A DNA stretch of 64,000 nt from Actinernus sp. WN-2022 (GCA_030867875.1 JAOWCC010001751.1:23304369-23368368); one strand, 5' to 3'. Positions 12,187-24,481 are shown, counted from the first letter of the stretch. Made by a program: numbers and translations. Notes: a model not told the origin generated them from the sequence alone.

Positions 12187-13184
12187 GCGAACGAGAACGA
12201 CAAGCGTTACAAAATTATTATAGGCTAGAAATGCAAACAATATCTCAACTTTCAACGTTCTGCCGAAATTTTCCATTTTTGCCAGAACATGAAAGAGCTC
12301 AAAACGAAGGACGTACCCTACCTCGCCTTCAAACAAACAAACAAATAAGGCAAAAAGAGCAAGTAAGTGAGTTATCCTGTCAGGCTTTTTATGCAAATCG
12401 AGTCCCTAAATATGCGGTTATTTGAAATAATCCCCTTATTTTAGTGGTTGTTTAATTCGTTTATAATGGCAAATCCTGATTCTAAAATTACAAAAAAGAT
12501 AGTTGCGTGTCATTCTAAAAAACCCAGAGAACAAAAATAGCATTTCAGTGACCTATTGGTCACGTCCATAGTGATGTTACCGGATTGTGGCTGAGTCCAA
12601 AGACCCAGAAATGTGTTCTTGATTAAATGATGCGAGTGTCAAGTTCCAACAGAGATTAGGGCGAGCTCGATTTACATCTGCATGTTTGCGAGAGGTAGTT
12701 ACATACATACATACATACATACATAATCTTTATTTATACACACAAAGTCTCATTCACAAATGTGTGCTCCTCCAGAGAGCCGTGTTCTAACCTAAGTTGT
12801 TCTTGTTTGAGCCTATTGTGCTCCGATTGGAATTCCGGTACCATTTTGTTTATTGAATTAAACATTGAACTGTGGCTAGTTTTATCTTCTTTGCTCCAAT
12901 GTATCCCAACTTAAATTATCTAAATTTGTTACAGACCTTACATCATAACCGGTACTAATTAATATAACTAGTAGTAACAAGTTCATTAACTCTAACAATA
13001 AAGTCAATAGCGACGTAGAAAGCACACAGAGTATGACACTGTCCGAGACAATAGCGGAATTGGAAAAAAAACCTTCGAACTTCACTTAACGATAACTGAT
13101 ATTTTGGGGAGAAATTTAATATATTAATTTAATATATTAATTTAAGGGCGCGTTTTGTTTTGGGACATATCCCAAATATTCACC
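12187..13184. other. Intergenic DNA with (ACAT)n microsatellite
   Basis: A (CATA)n run lies at 12702-12724. No gene recognised. Confidence 0.5.
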
Positions 13185-13310
13185 GAGTATATCCCGAGTA
13201 TTCCGATAAGGAATACACTGAAAAAAAACAAGAAATTATTCCCAAGGGACGTACTAAAGGTAGCGACTACTTTCCACATATGTGCAGGATTTCGAGGTAA
13301 TCTATTTCGT
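13185..13310 (+). repeat. Dispersed repeat family R1, plus copy
   Basis: Shares the paired blocks ATTCCG...GGAATACAC and ACTTTCCACATATGTGCAGG with 11275-11420 in inverse orientation. Confidence 0.6.
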
Positions 13311-13317
13311 CATTTCG

Positions 13318-13600
13318 TATTATCCTATAAATATTATATTTCAGCCAATCAGTGCTCATCTTTACTATGCAAGACAGGGGGGTATTTCATGGGTTTTCTA
13401 TGAAATACAGAGCGGTATTTCATGGCTAGATCAGGCCAATCAAAATGCAGGAAATTTCGCGCCCTTTCTTTATCAGCCAATAAGAATTCAAGATTTTGTT
13501 TTCCGGCAAGAAAATTCGCAGTCTTTTGTCCGTTAAGTTACTTTGTTTTCGTGATAAATCTTACCGTAAATTTGTTATAATATGGATAATATGGTTATTT
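13318..13600 (+). repeat. Dispersed repeat family R2, copy 1
   Basis: ATCCTATAAATATTATATTT, CAGCCAATCAGTGCTC, two GGTATTTCATGG blocks and AAAATTCGCAGTC recur in inverse order and orientation at about 62295-62625. This is a noncoding dispersed repeat present twice in the window. Confidence 0.75.
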
Positions 13601-13606
13601 CATTAT

Positions 13607-14320
13607 TTTCTATGGAATACCGGCGAAAATGTCACTCGAAATTCATATTATTTTGGTATACAACGAGCCTTTACGTAATAGATAAAATATGAGCGGACGA
13701 TCTGTATGGGTATTTACAATGGCGAGCCGCTTCGTCGAGCCATTGTAAAGCCCATACAGATCGTACGCGAATATTTTATCTTAGTTGTGAAATGAAAAAG
13801 TACAATGGAGCAATGAACAATGTATTTAATAACTGCACTATTAACTTTGTAGTGAAGAAGTGAAATATTATGTTCTTGCAATATAATAGAGTGCGGACAT
13901 TTGACCCGTGAAACACTACTAAATCTAAATAGTACTAGTCGTTGCTATTTCTAAATATCACTATTTAGTACTAAATTGCTACGAGTAGTTCTAGGGTCTA
14001 ATGTCCACATTCTAGCGTTTTATCAAATCTGTATCAAAGTTAATGAATTAATAAGATCAGTAAGAAATATGTATGAAAGTTAATGTACCTCATGAATAGT
14101 AAATTAAAATTCATTAACCCGTTTTTCCCTGCTGTCTTTTCAAGTCCTCCCCGTGCTTTTAGATACTGGGTCTTTATTGGGATTTACAGCAGAATTCATG
14201 TGACCTGAATACTGTGTTTGGATTGGTTGCCACCCTCATTTATTATTAATGAATTTTACAACAAATAATACAAATTTCTCGTGAAATATTCGCCGGTATT
14301 CCATAGAAAACCATGAAATA
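13607..14320. mobile_element. Element with TTTTCTATGGAATACCGGCG ends
   Basis: TTTTCTATGGAATACCGGCG at about 13607 has its inverse at about 14301-14320, bounding 0.7 kb of AT-rich noncoding DNA. A solo copy of one end lies at 62234-62300. It also contains a hairpin (separate entry). Confidence 0.6.
13680..13780. repeat. 101-bp near-perfect hairpin
   Basis: GATAAAATAT...ACGATCTGTATGGG...TTTACAATGGC is followed after a few bases by its complement, giving arms of about 45 bp. Confidence 0.75.
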
Positions 14321-14865
14321 ACCAGTAAATAGCTGTACAAGACATGCTAAAAGTACCAACTACTTTCTACATTTCAGAAGAGGGATATGTGCACGATTTC
14401 GAAGTATTCCATTTCGTAATAGCTGGAATAAGTCCCACTCTACAGGACTTACTAAAAGTACCCGTCCGACTACACATGTCCCTCTTCCTAAATGTGGAAA
14501 GTGGGATTTCGAGGTATTCGGATTCTAATTTCGGACCAGGTCTTCACCTTTCCTGCTTAGTTCTTTTAATAAGCTGTTCTAAAATTATTAAAGATTTCCG
14601 AAAGCAAAAGCTGTCTGATCACTGGCACTCTTTTGACCCTATAAACACTTGCTAAATAGGTTGCTTCGGCACTTCGCGTGACGTAGAACACTTTCTGAAT
14701 CAGGCTATTTCTTTCAAAAATTTCAGCAACATTCCACATAAGCTTTCTATATGAGTTATTACAGTATATGTTTTGGTACCCCTTCCGGGTACGCGTGCCC
14801 AAAAATCTAGGGCCGGATTCTGAGACCTTGTGAAAAGGTAGTCTCGGCCAGCCTGTTTATACTTT

Positions 14866-15365
14866 GGAGTGATGTGTCCAAGTTAGGAGTGCCGTGCCCA
14901 ATTTAGGAGTGCCGTGCCCAAGTTAGGAGTGCCGTGCCTAAGTTAGGAGTGCCGTGCCCAATTTAGGAGTGCCGTGCCTAAGTTAGGAGTGCCGTGCCCA
15001 AGTTAGGAGTGCCGTGCCCAATTTAGGAGTGCCGTGCCTAAGTTAGGAGTGCCGTGCCCAAGTTAGGAGTGCCGTGCCTAAGTTAGGAGTGCCGTGCCCA
15101 AGTTCGGGAGTGCCGTGCACAAGTTAGGAGTGCCGTTCCCAAGTTAGGAGTGCCGTTCCCAAGTTAGGAGTGCCGTTCCCAAGTTAGGAGTGCCGTGCCC
15201 AAGTTACGAGTGCCGTGCACAAGGTAGGAGTGCCGTTCCCAAGTTACGAGTGCCGTGCACAAGGTAGTATAGTGCCGTTCCCAAGTTAGGAGTGTCGCCT
15301 GCCCAAGTTAGGAGTGCCGTTCCCAAGTTAGAAGTATCGTGCCCAAGTCAGGAGTGCCGTGCCCA
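14866..15365 (+). repeat. 20-bp minisatellite, about 25 copies
   Basis: Tandem copies of AAGTTAGGAGTGCCGTGCCC run head to tail. Left copies are nearly identical (G/T and C/T variants); the right half is more decayed, with small indels. There are no spacers. No coding role seen. Confidence 0.95.
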
Positions 15366-15460
15366 TTTTTTTTGTCGTGGACCCGAGCTTAAGTGCGTAT
15401 TGCGGAGAACACACGAGCACGGGAGCTCTGTCAATCGAATTGAACTTTGAAGTGACACAC

Positions 15461-15590
15461 AACTAACGCCCTGAACTAGATGAGAACTTCTCTTCTATTT
15501 CAGGGCGTTAGTTTTATCATGTCTTATTTTATCTTAGATTGTGTCTTATTTTATCTTAGTTTGTGTCTTATTTTATCTTATAGTTTGTGT
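15461..15590. repeat. Small hairpin plus 24-bp triplicate
   Basis: AACTAACGCCCTGAA (about 15461) pairs with TTCAGGGCGTTAGTT (about 15500). A unit around GTGTCTTATTTTATCTTA then repeats three times to 15586. Confidence 0.7.
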
Positions 15591-15596
15591 CTGTGA

Positions 15597-15799
15597 ATGT
15601 CCTGATATGCTTTTGAAACTTTTTCGATAGACGATGGCAAAGATTTACAGTGAACCTAAAAAAACAGAAGTTTTCATCCACTCGAATCTTTGCATTGTCT
15701 CAGATTTTCAAGGAAAGCATACTCTGCTAATTTGCGTAGTTATTTTGGATTTTCGTCATGAGAAAGTTGACCATTCGAGGGTTGGTAGTACCCCTTTAA
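15597..15799 (+). repeat. TTAA-ended dispersed repeat, copy 1 (left end lost)
   Basis: GTCCTGATATGCTTTT, GATGGCAAAGATT, CACTCGAATCTTTGC and GGAAAGCATACTCTGCTAAT match 56498-56785 in the same order. The right edge is ACCCCT|TTAA, resembling the left edge TTAA|AGGGG of the second copy. Confidence 0.65.
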
Positions 15800-15899
15800 A
15801 CACAGGTCAGGAAGGAGTTGACATCAGAGCGACATTCAAATTCCGCAAACTCACGCTCGTCTTTATCAGAACCCTATGGAATCCAGAGTAAGCCTTGTT

Positions 15900-17780
15900 C
15901 GTGATATCATGCAGTTCAAAACTTGAAAACAGTTTCTGGTACTCGAGATCGAATTGGTAGTCCTGCCACCTCAGCTCAGAATGTGAGCTATTTAAAACAA
16001 TGCTTAAATTATCACCAACAGCATCATTATCAACAGATTTGCTGTTGTGTTGATTACGATGCTATGACTCTGACGCAAGGAATTCAAATTTAATAAATTA
16101 TGGGAGTGTGCTTTCCGTAAGGGGAGATCTTGACACGAAATTTCCATTTCTCAGTTTAATATCAGCATCCTTATTATATATAATTGAACATAAATTTTCA
16201 TTTTACTTTTACTAAGGTTGATATTGTAAAGTTGACCGGCCATTTTCTTTAAAAGAAAACACCGATATGTGGACCTTTCCAGACATTTCAATTCCAACTC
16301 CCAAACCTTGGCAACCGTTTCGCATATATATGATTGCCTGAATGCATCTTTACCATCATTTATTTTGTATACGTTTGTTTTGATCCTACATGTACAGGTT
16401 CCTCATTTCAACCAATTACTCCGGTTTCAGCATTCAACCAAAAGTTGAATTGATCCGGAAATCCAGTTCCAAGCCGTTCCAAAATCAAATATTCCAATAG
16501 GGAGTGTTAACAAGATTAACAGTATCGGTATAGGCTCGCGTGCGTCTGAACGTCGTGCTGTTCAGTGTATGTCTGCAAACTCATCGAGTATTTCCCCTTT
16601 ATAACAGGCGTTAATAGGATTAAAGGAATCTGCAGAGCTTCTATAGTTTAGGAATCTGTTTTGCGTGCGTCTGTAGGATTCACCAGGTCACAGTGCATGT
16701 TATTGCACTCGACTCTGCACTCAACCAACGTGTCAACAGCCTCCCGGAGACTTTACAGATACAAGACTGTTTAACTGAATAAACCAGATCATAAGGCAGC
16801 AAATCGACAATGAATATAGTTCATGTATAATCTCGTAAAGGTTATAGTTTATTAGATACATTGTAAGCCTCTTTCCCCGAAGAAGATCGGCCGTGCCGAT
16901 CGAAATATTGGAAAATAAAACTCTCTACCGTTGAATCACCCTTTCCTTTCTTGTCTATTTATATATATATTGCTGATCAGATCCCTACACGCTAGGCGAT
17001 CAGGTTGTTTATCATTTCGTCTGTGGTCCCTCCAATTTTCCAAATAGAAATCGTAACGAGAGAAGTACCAAATTTCAGTTTGTTATATTATGTCATTTTC
17101 CTTGTATATTCATAGGAACCACATGAACAAGGTTAATTTGAGCAGCTGAAATATTGTATAAAATGATCGGGTCCAATTAATGCATCCCTGCTAGTTCATT
17201 CTCCGCTGTTCTACTGGTGTTACGTTTAAGCCGGTTCTTTTTCGACATTTTACACTAATCAACACGACATGGTTTCAGATCTTTTGCTTTACGCGATGCA
17301 TCAGCTAATACTGCACTCACCTCCATTGGACTCAGGATATAATTCATGATTAGTCTGGGTAGTGATTTGGCCGCCAACACGCTGTTATTTATCAGTTTTG
17401 AACGGAGTCGTGATTTGGATATTTCAGGGTCCAGCTCGAAAGGAGTTATCAGTTTCAACGGCACATCTCAAGTTCTACCCTATATTTGGCTTTTGTGCTC
17501 ATTACGGAACTGAGTTGTAAGAGATGACATGCATACTTAATATTGGGGTAACGCGGCTGTTTTAAATGCATTAGACTTTGACACATTATACTCGAAGAAG
17601 CGGCGGACATTAGGCTTTTTGGCATAGCCACTAAGAAGGGACAATTATGCTAAAAATTATGCTCGACTGCATGGCCGCAAGTAGTATGAATAAAAATCAC
17701 TGAATTTTAACGGAACCGGAAACAACCATAGGGGCTGATCAACTAAACTCGAATTGGAATTTAGCATGCTGGATTTTGTG
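15900..17780. other. Intergenic DNA with a possible retroelement 3' signature
   Basis: At 16877-16912 the string CCGAAGAAGATCGGCCGTGC...GATCGAAATATTGG resembles the hairpin (GAAGAAG...CGAAA) often found at 3' ends of Penelope-like elements and some other retroelements. No coding part remains. No gene seen in the rest. Confidence 0.35.
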
Positions 17781-17960
17781 GAGGGAGGAAAACCGGAGAA
17801 CTAGGAGAAAATCCCTCGGAGCAAGGGAGAGATACCAATAAACTCAGGCACATGTTACCCTGATCACCGCAGTGGCGAGAGTCAAAGCGCTTACCGGCCT
17901 GCACTCGGGGCCCCCGGCTCGTGATGATCAGTGCCCGGCTGGTGGTCTGTGGTCTCTATT
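17780..17960 (+). repeat. Dispersed repeat of the GGAGAAAATCCCTCGGAGCA type
   Basis: The string GGAGAAAATCCCTCGGAGCA, then CCAATAAACTCA and a GC-rich block ending in CGGGGCCCCCGGCTCG, matches from memory a repeat widespread in anthozoan genomes. Recognition only; no copy elsewhere in the window. Confidence 0.4.
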
Positions 17961-20500
17961 TTCTCTCAGCACTAAGGGGTTACAAAACTCTATTAACCTT
18001 CACTGAATGATGTAAAACAGACACATCTTCTAACAGAAGTTGATCTGAGCCGTATGTTCATCACTGGACTTTAGTTTCGTCACAGAGAAATTATATTAAA
18101 GATTACATGAAATTATGCTCAGTTTATTAGTAATACTTTAAAATGAGGTATCAGGCAACATTATTTTACATTGAAATCCGTGTTGAAGAACCGATGAACA
18201 AGAATAGTAATTAGTGCAAGGTCAAGTACAGCATTTTCGTAGCACGATCGACATGCTTTGTATAAGTTATAGACGTCTACCAGCAATATTAACAGGCTGA
18301 CGTGAGCTAGCCAATACTGGCTTGGACGATACGTTTGCAGTTTGTCTAGCTAGAATTGCAAATGGCAATAGTCATTTAACACATACCAGTTCACGTTAAC
18401 GACGCGGCATTCTAAACCTCGATATAAGATTCGGTATAACTCTACAAGTTGCCGTGACTTTACCAAATCACGTCAAATGATTAGTAACCAACCGGAAATA
18501 TCAATATTTTCCGGGCAATTAGGCTAATCGTCACAAACTCGCCGGAAATTGCACATCCACGTAGTTGATGAGGCCATTAACTGTCAAATTACGTGCTTCA
18601 GAATCCGTGTTTACAGGAAAAAGACTGCGATATTGAGGCCTTCCTTTAGCTTTGCACATTCTCACGGAATTTTCAAGAGCGGTTGTGCTTGTGGTTAAGC
18701 CACAAGACACTTTAATACCATAAAAGGGTTAACATTTATATTAAAATCGGGCTGATTTCTCTAAAAATAATGACGAGTTTCATGAAAAATTGAGAGGTCC
18801 AATGTACATGATTGTCAGTGGTAGACAGTATGCGTTGCAGTAATTAAAATTTCACCTTGTGGAGGTCTTTATTTACTTAGTTTTTTGTAAACCGAGATAA
18901 CTTATTTTTGATCTACAAACATCATGAAACCACCTTTATTTTAGTACTTTGCAAATGAAGCTAACATAGAACGGGAAAAACCGACGACCGCGTGAAGAAA
19001 GCCATTGATAATGTTTTCACACCTCCACGCGCGTTGAGTCGCACACTCTAGTAAAAAGAACACTGACGTTCTTACATCTCTAAAAAAATAAAAAGAACAC
19101 TGACGTTCTTACATGTTCTGGTGTTTTCGGTTAACAAAGGCACTGCGAATATTATCGTGATGTTTACTCATTTTGCAACACTATGTTTGGTTAATCCACG
19201 CCAACACTGCTACCACTGTTTACTCGAATCTCCTTGACAAAGGCAGGGTTTTCACTGACGTACAGTTTGTGTACAATTAATTGCTCACAATACAAGGAGT
19301 CGCAATTTGCATAACCAATCACGCGAAGTATACACAGCCTATCACGCACATTAAAAAAAGTTACCTAAGAAGATGTTTTCGTGATGTAACATATCTAGAT
19401 CACCCGAATAGAATTCAGAGATAGTTAATTTTAATGTTAAAGAAACTCTGTAGTTGTGTTTCAGTCTGAAAAAAATCGTGATTTTCGTTAACGTTACCTA
19501 TCATTAAGCCATTTAAGTAAACAAAGACACAAGTGGCAAGCATGCAGTGTTTGCATGCGATATTGCGTTTTTCAATGTTTGTTGTTTTAACGATGTTCCC
19601 ATGTAGCACGTGAGTTTGCGAAATCCTTGTTTTACTCTTCAGGAATTACTGGTCTTCGATTCAGTTTAAAAACATAGAAATAAATAAAAACAAAACTAAA
19701 TTATATAGTCTTGAGTGTATGACCTTGGATTGCGGAAATCGTCTCAAACTTCATTACCAACTTATGCTAGCAACAAGCTATGTCAACCGTATCCTTGAAA
19801 ACTAATCCTCCAGTACAACATTCTGGGAGCTAGATTAAGTAAAATCAAACGCTATAATCATAGATTCATCACTAGTGAAATATCGAGACCAAGTATGCAA
19901 ATGATAATACTCCATAATCCACGAACAGGATTACATTAAGCCTCTTGTCAGTTTAAATGCTTAGTCAAAGTTGTATCAAACTTGCGTCATACGGTAAAAT
20001 AGGGAAACCCTTTCAATATCACGGCATGCGGTATTCATACGAAATCTGCTCTAAATAACCTATGGACGCGGCCACTAAAACCCGTAGCCTACCTGCATGT
20101 GAAGAATGCTAAACTTCTAAGGACATTATTTTACGAATTCCTATCGTTGTCCTAATTAATATTTTCATGTGTGTCGGGAATAATAATGCACCACAGGAAG
20201 CCCGGTCAGATGATTCAGTTTTCCTATTACTGCTGGGAACATACCGCGGCAAAACGTTATGCTCCGCTGGCCGAAAGAACGAAGGCTCTGGAGTTCAAAT
20301 ACAATTTCCGAGGTCTTAAACGTTGTTAGTAAGTAATTTTATAACTTAGCAAACTCGCAGTGAATTACAAATTAAGAAACCTTCAACCTGTGAAAGTCGA
20401 CTTATGCTTAGCTTTTAAGTAGTTTTCTTGTATTTCGCGACATATTTCACGTATATACGCATACGTATTTAGAATTAGAAACAGGTGTTTACCTGTTTTC
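17961..20500. other. Intergenic DNA, nothing recognised
   Basis: AT-rich. One 25-bp direct duplication (AAAAAGAACACTGACGTTCT, at about 19054 and 19089) is the only structure that I see. Confidence 0.4.
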
Positions 20501-20504
20501 TTTT

Positions 20505-20640
20505 AGTTTCGGCGGGAAACGGGGAGATGCGCGCGCGACCGGCTCATCAAAAGCGCATGCGCGTGACGTTTTTGCCGCGGTGCGCCTTGGGAGTTGCCTA
20601 CGGAGCACTGGAGGCTAGGAAAAACAAAAATGGCAATTTG
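20505..20640. promoter_or_regulatory. CpG-dense patch, possible promoter
   Basis: A local burst of CG dinucleotides (GATGCGCGCGCGACCGG, GCGCATGCGCGTGACG, CCGCGGTGCGCC) in otherwise AT-rich DNA. It starts with TTTCGGCGGGAAAC, a good E2F-type site. No adjacent coding exon is visible on either strand, so it may be an orphan promoter or a repeat. Confidence 0.3.
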
Positions 20641-21004
20641 TAACGGGCTTTACGGATTCTCTTGAAAGGGTTCAACACTCCACATGTCGTTTAAACGCTG
20701 TGGTGATATCTTCATTGAGCAACAACTGTGTTTAACCAACATATCACGATTAGTACTGATTTGCACATTTGCGCCTTGTCATGTCACTGGTTGAGAGTTG
20801 CTGTTGTCGCCAAGTTTTTCCAGTTGTATGGAAACTAAAGTCATTTCCCTAGCCTCCCTGGCTGTATGTTGAGCGAAAAGGTATCTATTCTTTCTTATAG
20901 CGCAAATTCTATATGGGTATATTCAACTGAGTGCGTTGTGCTGCCGTTTACAATCATAAGTGATTGTTGGTATCTCAAAATACCAGGCTGTTGTGTCGAG
21001 AGAA

Positions 21005-21130
21005 CACAACAAGTTATTATAGAGTAGAAGAAGAAAGAGACAACGCCAACGGCGTATATGTCCCTGCCGAAGGACGCGGCCGGGATCCTCCCGCCCTATA
21101 GACCGCGTGCTCCAACTGAGCTAACCAGTA
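21005..21130 (-). mobile_element. tRNA-headed SINE, copy 2 (degraded)
   Basis: Reverse complement shows TGGTTAGCTCAGTTGGAGCA and CCGCGTCCTTCGGCAGGGACAT as in copy 1. The B box is damaged (GGATCCCGG region). Confidence 0.7.
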
Positions 21131-21169
21131 AGAATAAGAGGAGCAGAACGGCCAACAATCCCGGAGGGG

Positions 21170-21630
21170 GGAGGGGGGGGGGGGACTTGATGGAGGCGCT
21201 CGGCGCTCCTTTCAAGGGTAACAACCTTTGAATGTAAGCGAATTTTGAAGATTACTTTATTTATTGAATCGTCAACATTGAATTTCTTAATTACAATTAG
21301 AAAGAACTTCATATCATAGGTATATATTAAGCTGCTAGATAGATGTCGACAAATTTTAGGTATGGAATTATCATCAACGATAGCACATAACCTGACCTTT
21401 CCACTCGAATTCGCGAAACTAAAAGTAAACATCCCTTGTTTATACAGACTGAAACTATCTAACGACTGTTATCAATTAATGCTCCCTAATGTATAAATTT
21501 ATTGATATCATCACACACCTTTCACTCGCTTTTTAAATTAACTATGAAAGTAAGCACAAGACTTGCGTCAATCTTGACGTCGTCTGTTGGTGGTCTGAAA
21601 CACATGTATATAAGGAAGCTTGAATGATCG
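21170..21630. other. Intergenic DNA with G-run
   Basis: Begins with a G-rich run at 21165-21184; otherwise nothing recognised. Confidence 0.4.
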
Positions 21631-21950
21631 CAGGCAGCCCAAGCTTGAACAGTGTGGTATATATGCCCTAGCTAAACTCTAGAAATTCATATTTTATTGC
21701 ATATGAAATCCGAAATAAAGTGTTCTTACTTGTGTTGATTGATATTTGGTCCCGGGTATTTGGTTTCCTGTCGAGCCTGTTTCAGCTCGTTTCTTCGACT
21801 TTTTCCTGATCCCTCCTTTACTCGGGAAAAAGTCGAATAAATGCCGGGCTAAAACAGGTGATAACACTTTATTTCGGATTTCACAATAAAACATGAATTT
21901 CTAGAGTTTAGCTGACAGCATATATACACTGTACAAGCTTGGGCTGCCTG
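21631..21950. mobile_element. Foldback miniature element, 320 bp
   Basis: Arms 21631-21729 and 21859-21950 are inverted copies (CAGGCAGCCCAAGCTTG, GCTAAACTCTAGAAATTCAT, GAAATCCGAAATAAAGTGTT). A smaller inverted pair around CGACTTTTTCC lies in the loop. Confidence 0.85.
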
Positions 21951-22059
21951 TGGAAGATTGCGTGTGATGTCGATCTCTGTACATTCAAGACGGCAACCAG
22001 CGATAATCGTCCTTTGAGCTGTTATATGTATAAGCTATCATTTCCACCAACAAGCTGCA

Positions 22060-22200
22060 CAGCTCACTAGGTGAAGGCGGCTAAGTACTAGGCTTATGAA
22101 ACGAAGGGCTAGCGCTCGAAACGTTACCTACGCCTCGCTCGCCACGGCGCCGTTATCATACCACATCGCTCTTGGCTTATGAAACCCAGTACTAGTGTCT
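22060..22200 (+). repeat. Penelope-like element 3' signature
   Basis: AACGAAGGGCTAGCGCTCGA and AACGTTACC form the compact hairpin typical, as I recall it, of Penelope-like elements in cnidarians. GGCTTATGAAAC occurs on both sides (about 22091 and 22173). No reverse transcriptase remains. Confidence 0.45.
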
Positions 22201-22517
22201 GAAGTCTGCTATCGAGCGAGGTGATACGAATGTCAATGCGGTTCCTCTAGCCAGCTTTACAATATCGAAAATCAGATCCTGACAAACAGGAAGGAGTGCA
22301 CACAATTATTTGCTGCCGCTAAAAGGCCCAGGAGGCCTTCACCTGGGTTTTACTGACAATTCCATTGTTTAGGGTTAGGGTGTGTACTATTGTTTCAGGG
22401 TAGGCTATTGTTTGGATAGCCAGTACTATTCCAGGTTCCGAGGAGGTAAAGGCCGCCCCACTAGGCCTAGGGGTCTGCCACAATCAATATAAATTGTATT
22501 TTGCACCAGTTCCTTTG
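22201..22517. other. Region 3' of deiodinase B
   Basis: Probable 3' UTR. No clear AATAAA on the minus strand. No selenocysteine-insertion hairpin is obvious, as expected for a cysteine enzyme. Confidence 0.4.
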
Positions 22518-24427
22518 CTAGCACCCATGAATAGAGACTACACCACGTCGTGTACGGTAGGTAGTAGTTGCTTCACTATACAATAGGTCTTTGCTCTTCC
22601 AACCCCTAAGCCAGTTGCTAACATCCTGTACACTGTAATATGTGGGCGCTATCCCACCGATAAACTGTACCCGACCATCCTGAATAATGTATAATCTGAT
22701 AGGCAACGCCCCGTACGCTCGTGCGGTTTCGTTATCCATAGTGTCCACCACAAGTGTGGTGTGAAGATCACTGGATTGGAGAAGAAGCTTGGCAGCATCA
22801 CACCTTTCTTCTACAGATCTATGTTGTCGGATGGAGGAATTCTAGTAAAGAAGACCAAACCATAATTCGTCAGTTCCTGCCTCAGAATTTTATTTCACAA
22901 GAGAATTGAACTTGAAATGAAGGAAGATCAAGAGAACTAATTATAACGTTTACAAACGCCTTAATTTATGAAGCCATTATATTGCTATCACCAGTTATTT
23001 CATTACCAGTGGTTCTTTTAGCAGCACTGAGAACTGCAATTCCATGTTCTACGATCGGTTATTTGAGTGGAGAAACGGAGTGAATACTGTTCACCCCCAG
23101 CCTCGGAGTATGACGCATGTATGCTTGTTTTGTAAATATTACCAGAGCCTTTTAATTTAGTGCCTTAGCATGCATATTAAAGCATGATCTCTTTCGCAGT
23201 TATCTGCTTTAGAACTGCTCAGTCATGGAACCCCGATTGTTATCAGAACCACGAATGTCAAATGTTAGGCCAGCACTTTTCTTATCAAAATATATAAATA
23301 GTTTCACCACGATTGAACTTTGATGAGTTTTGGCACGATTTTGGATAAAAATGAATTGACCCCGAATACTAGGGCTATCATCACAGCTAGCTATCACACA
23401 CTGAGAAAAGTTGGAAGATGTAAATGTATTCCGAACCTTATAGGCACCCTTAATTTGCGGAATTGTCTATTCAGAGAAACAAAATCTTCTTTGCATTTAC
23501 AATTATATTATCAATAAACCTTATTCGGTGTTATCATTGCTATATTTTTTTAACTTAAACAAACAGAAATTCCCTTCAAGTTGACATAGATCGAGCAAAC
23601 TATAATGCCAATGTGGCCGACTTTTAAAACGCGCGCTGAACTTAACGCTCCGGTCTCTTGAAAAGTCATGCCCGAAAGTGCAGCCTCTTTGTCAAAGACA
23701 TTTCAAAACCTTTGATTTCATCGCGCGTTAGATATATAACCTCTTTGATGATCTACTTAAACACCCAGCCACAAAGCTATGAGCAAGGTGGGTTTAATAT
23801 TCAACGCCTCGCAAGAGGTTAACCTTTATGGAGTGGAATGTTGTCGATCTATTACTAGTTTAAATTAAGTCACCGGGCTGTAAAATATGTCTGGAATTAT
23901 AAATAAGGAAAAGCGAAAGTGATGATGCATTGGTAGCCTACCTTGAATGCCCAGCCATCTGTGGGATGGGCTTCTTCGACGTAAATAGTTAGAAAGTCAG
24001 CAATGTCATCGAATTCTTGCACGAGAGACGTAAACTCCTGCAGTCGTGCCATAAAGACGGGACAGGTAATGCTTCCAAAGTTGAGCACCAAGGGGCGATC
24101 TTTGTTGGCAAATTCAAAAAGTTGCGATTGGTTATTTTTATCCAGTTGTATCAGGGTTGTGTTAGGAGCAGATTCTCCTGTGCGTGCCTCCTTGTTCAGA
24201 TCCAGCCACAAGCACGATAGGACTGACTTTAACATCCCCCATCCAAAAATACTCGACCAGTAGTCCTCCTTCTGCAGCCGGACCACCGTCACCTTGTTCA
24301 TTATTCGCACTACGCATTCCCGCAGCAGTGGAATTAGGTGGACGAGCTTAAGAACTACAAAAAGCAACACTAGTGCAAACGATCCACAGAAAAAAGAGAC
24401 CAGAGCTTTAGGTTTCGGTGCTGCCAT
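22518..24427 (-). CDS. Iodothyronine deiodinase-like protein B, cysteine form (2 exons)
   Basis: Exon 1 (24427-23942) and exon 2 (22841-22518) join in phase 0 across a 1.1-kb GT-AG intron (donor aag|gtaggc, acceptor actag|aat), giving 269 aa. Residues about 9-33 form a single membrane anchor after a short basic N-terminus (MAAPKPK). The active-site motif NFGSITCPVF places Cys122 (TGT, complement of 24062-24064) at the selenocysteine position. The family motif IYVEEAHPTDGWAFK is intact, with His154, and exon 2 starts NSSIRQHRS with His169. VVDTMDNETARAYGALPIRL and GGIAP follow. Exon 2 carries a longer tail of about 25 residues after the last conserved helix than protein A does. The gene faces deiodinase A across 21 kb. 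In vertebrates the family acts on iodothyronines at membranes; the substrate here is unknown. It is the better conserved of the two copies. Confidence 0.92.
22842..23941 (-). other. Intron of deiodinase B
   Basis: An 1100-bp phase-0 intron at the position matching the 290-bp intron of deiodinase A. It holds AT-rich sequence with no open frame I can assign and no clear repeat. Confidence 0.85.
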
Positions 24428-24481
24428 CTAACCGGTGTGTCCTACGCTAGGCTTAAGACTCCAAACTAGGCCCGATGAGCG

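Noticed and set aside
14866..15365. CRISPR-like array (also 45012-45524 and 55178-55600)
   Set aside because: Units are contiguous with no unique spacers, no cas genes are present, and the DNA is animal. These are minisatellites.
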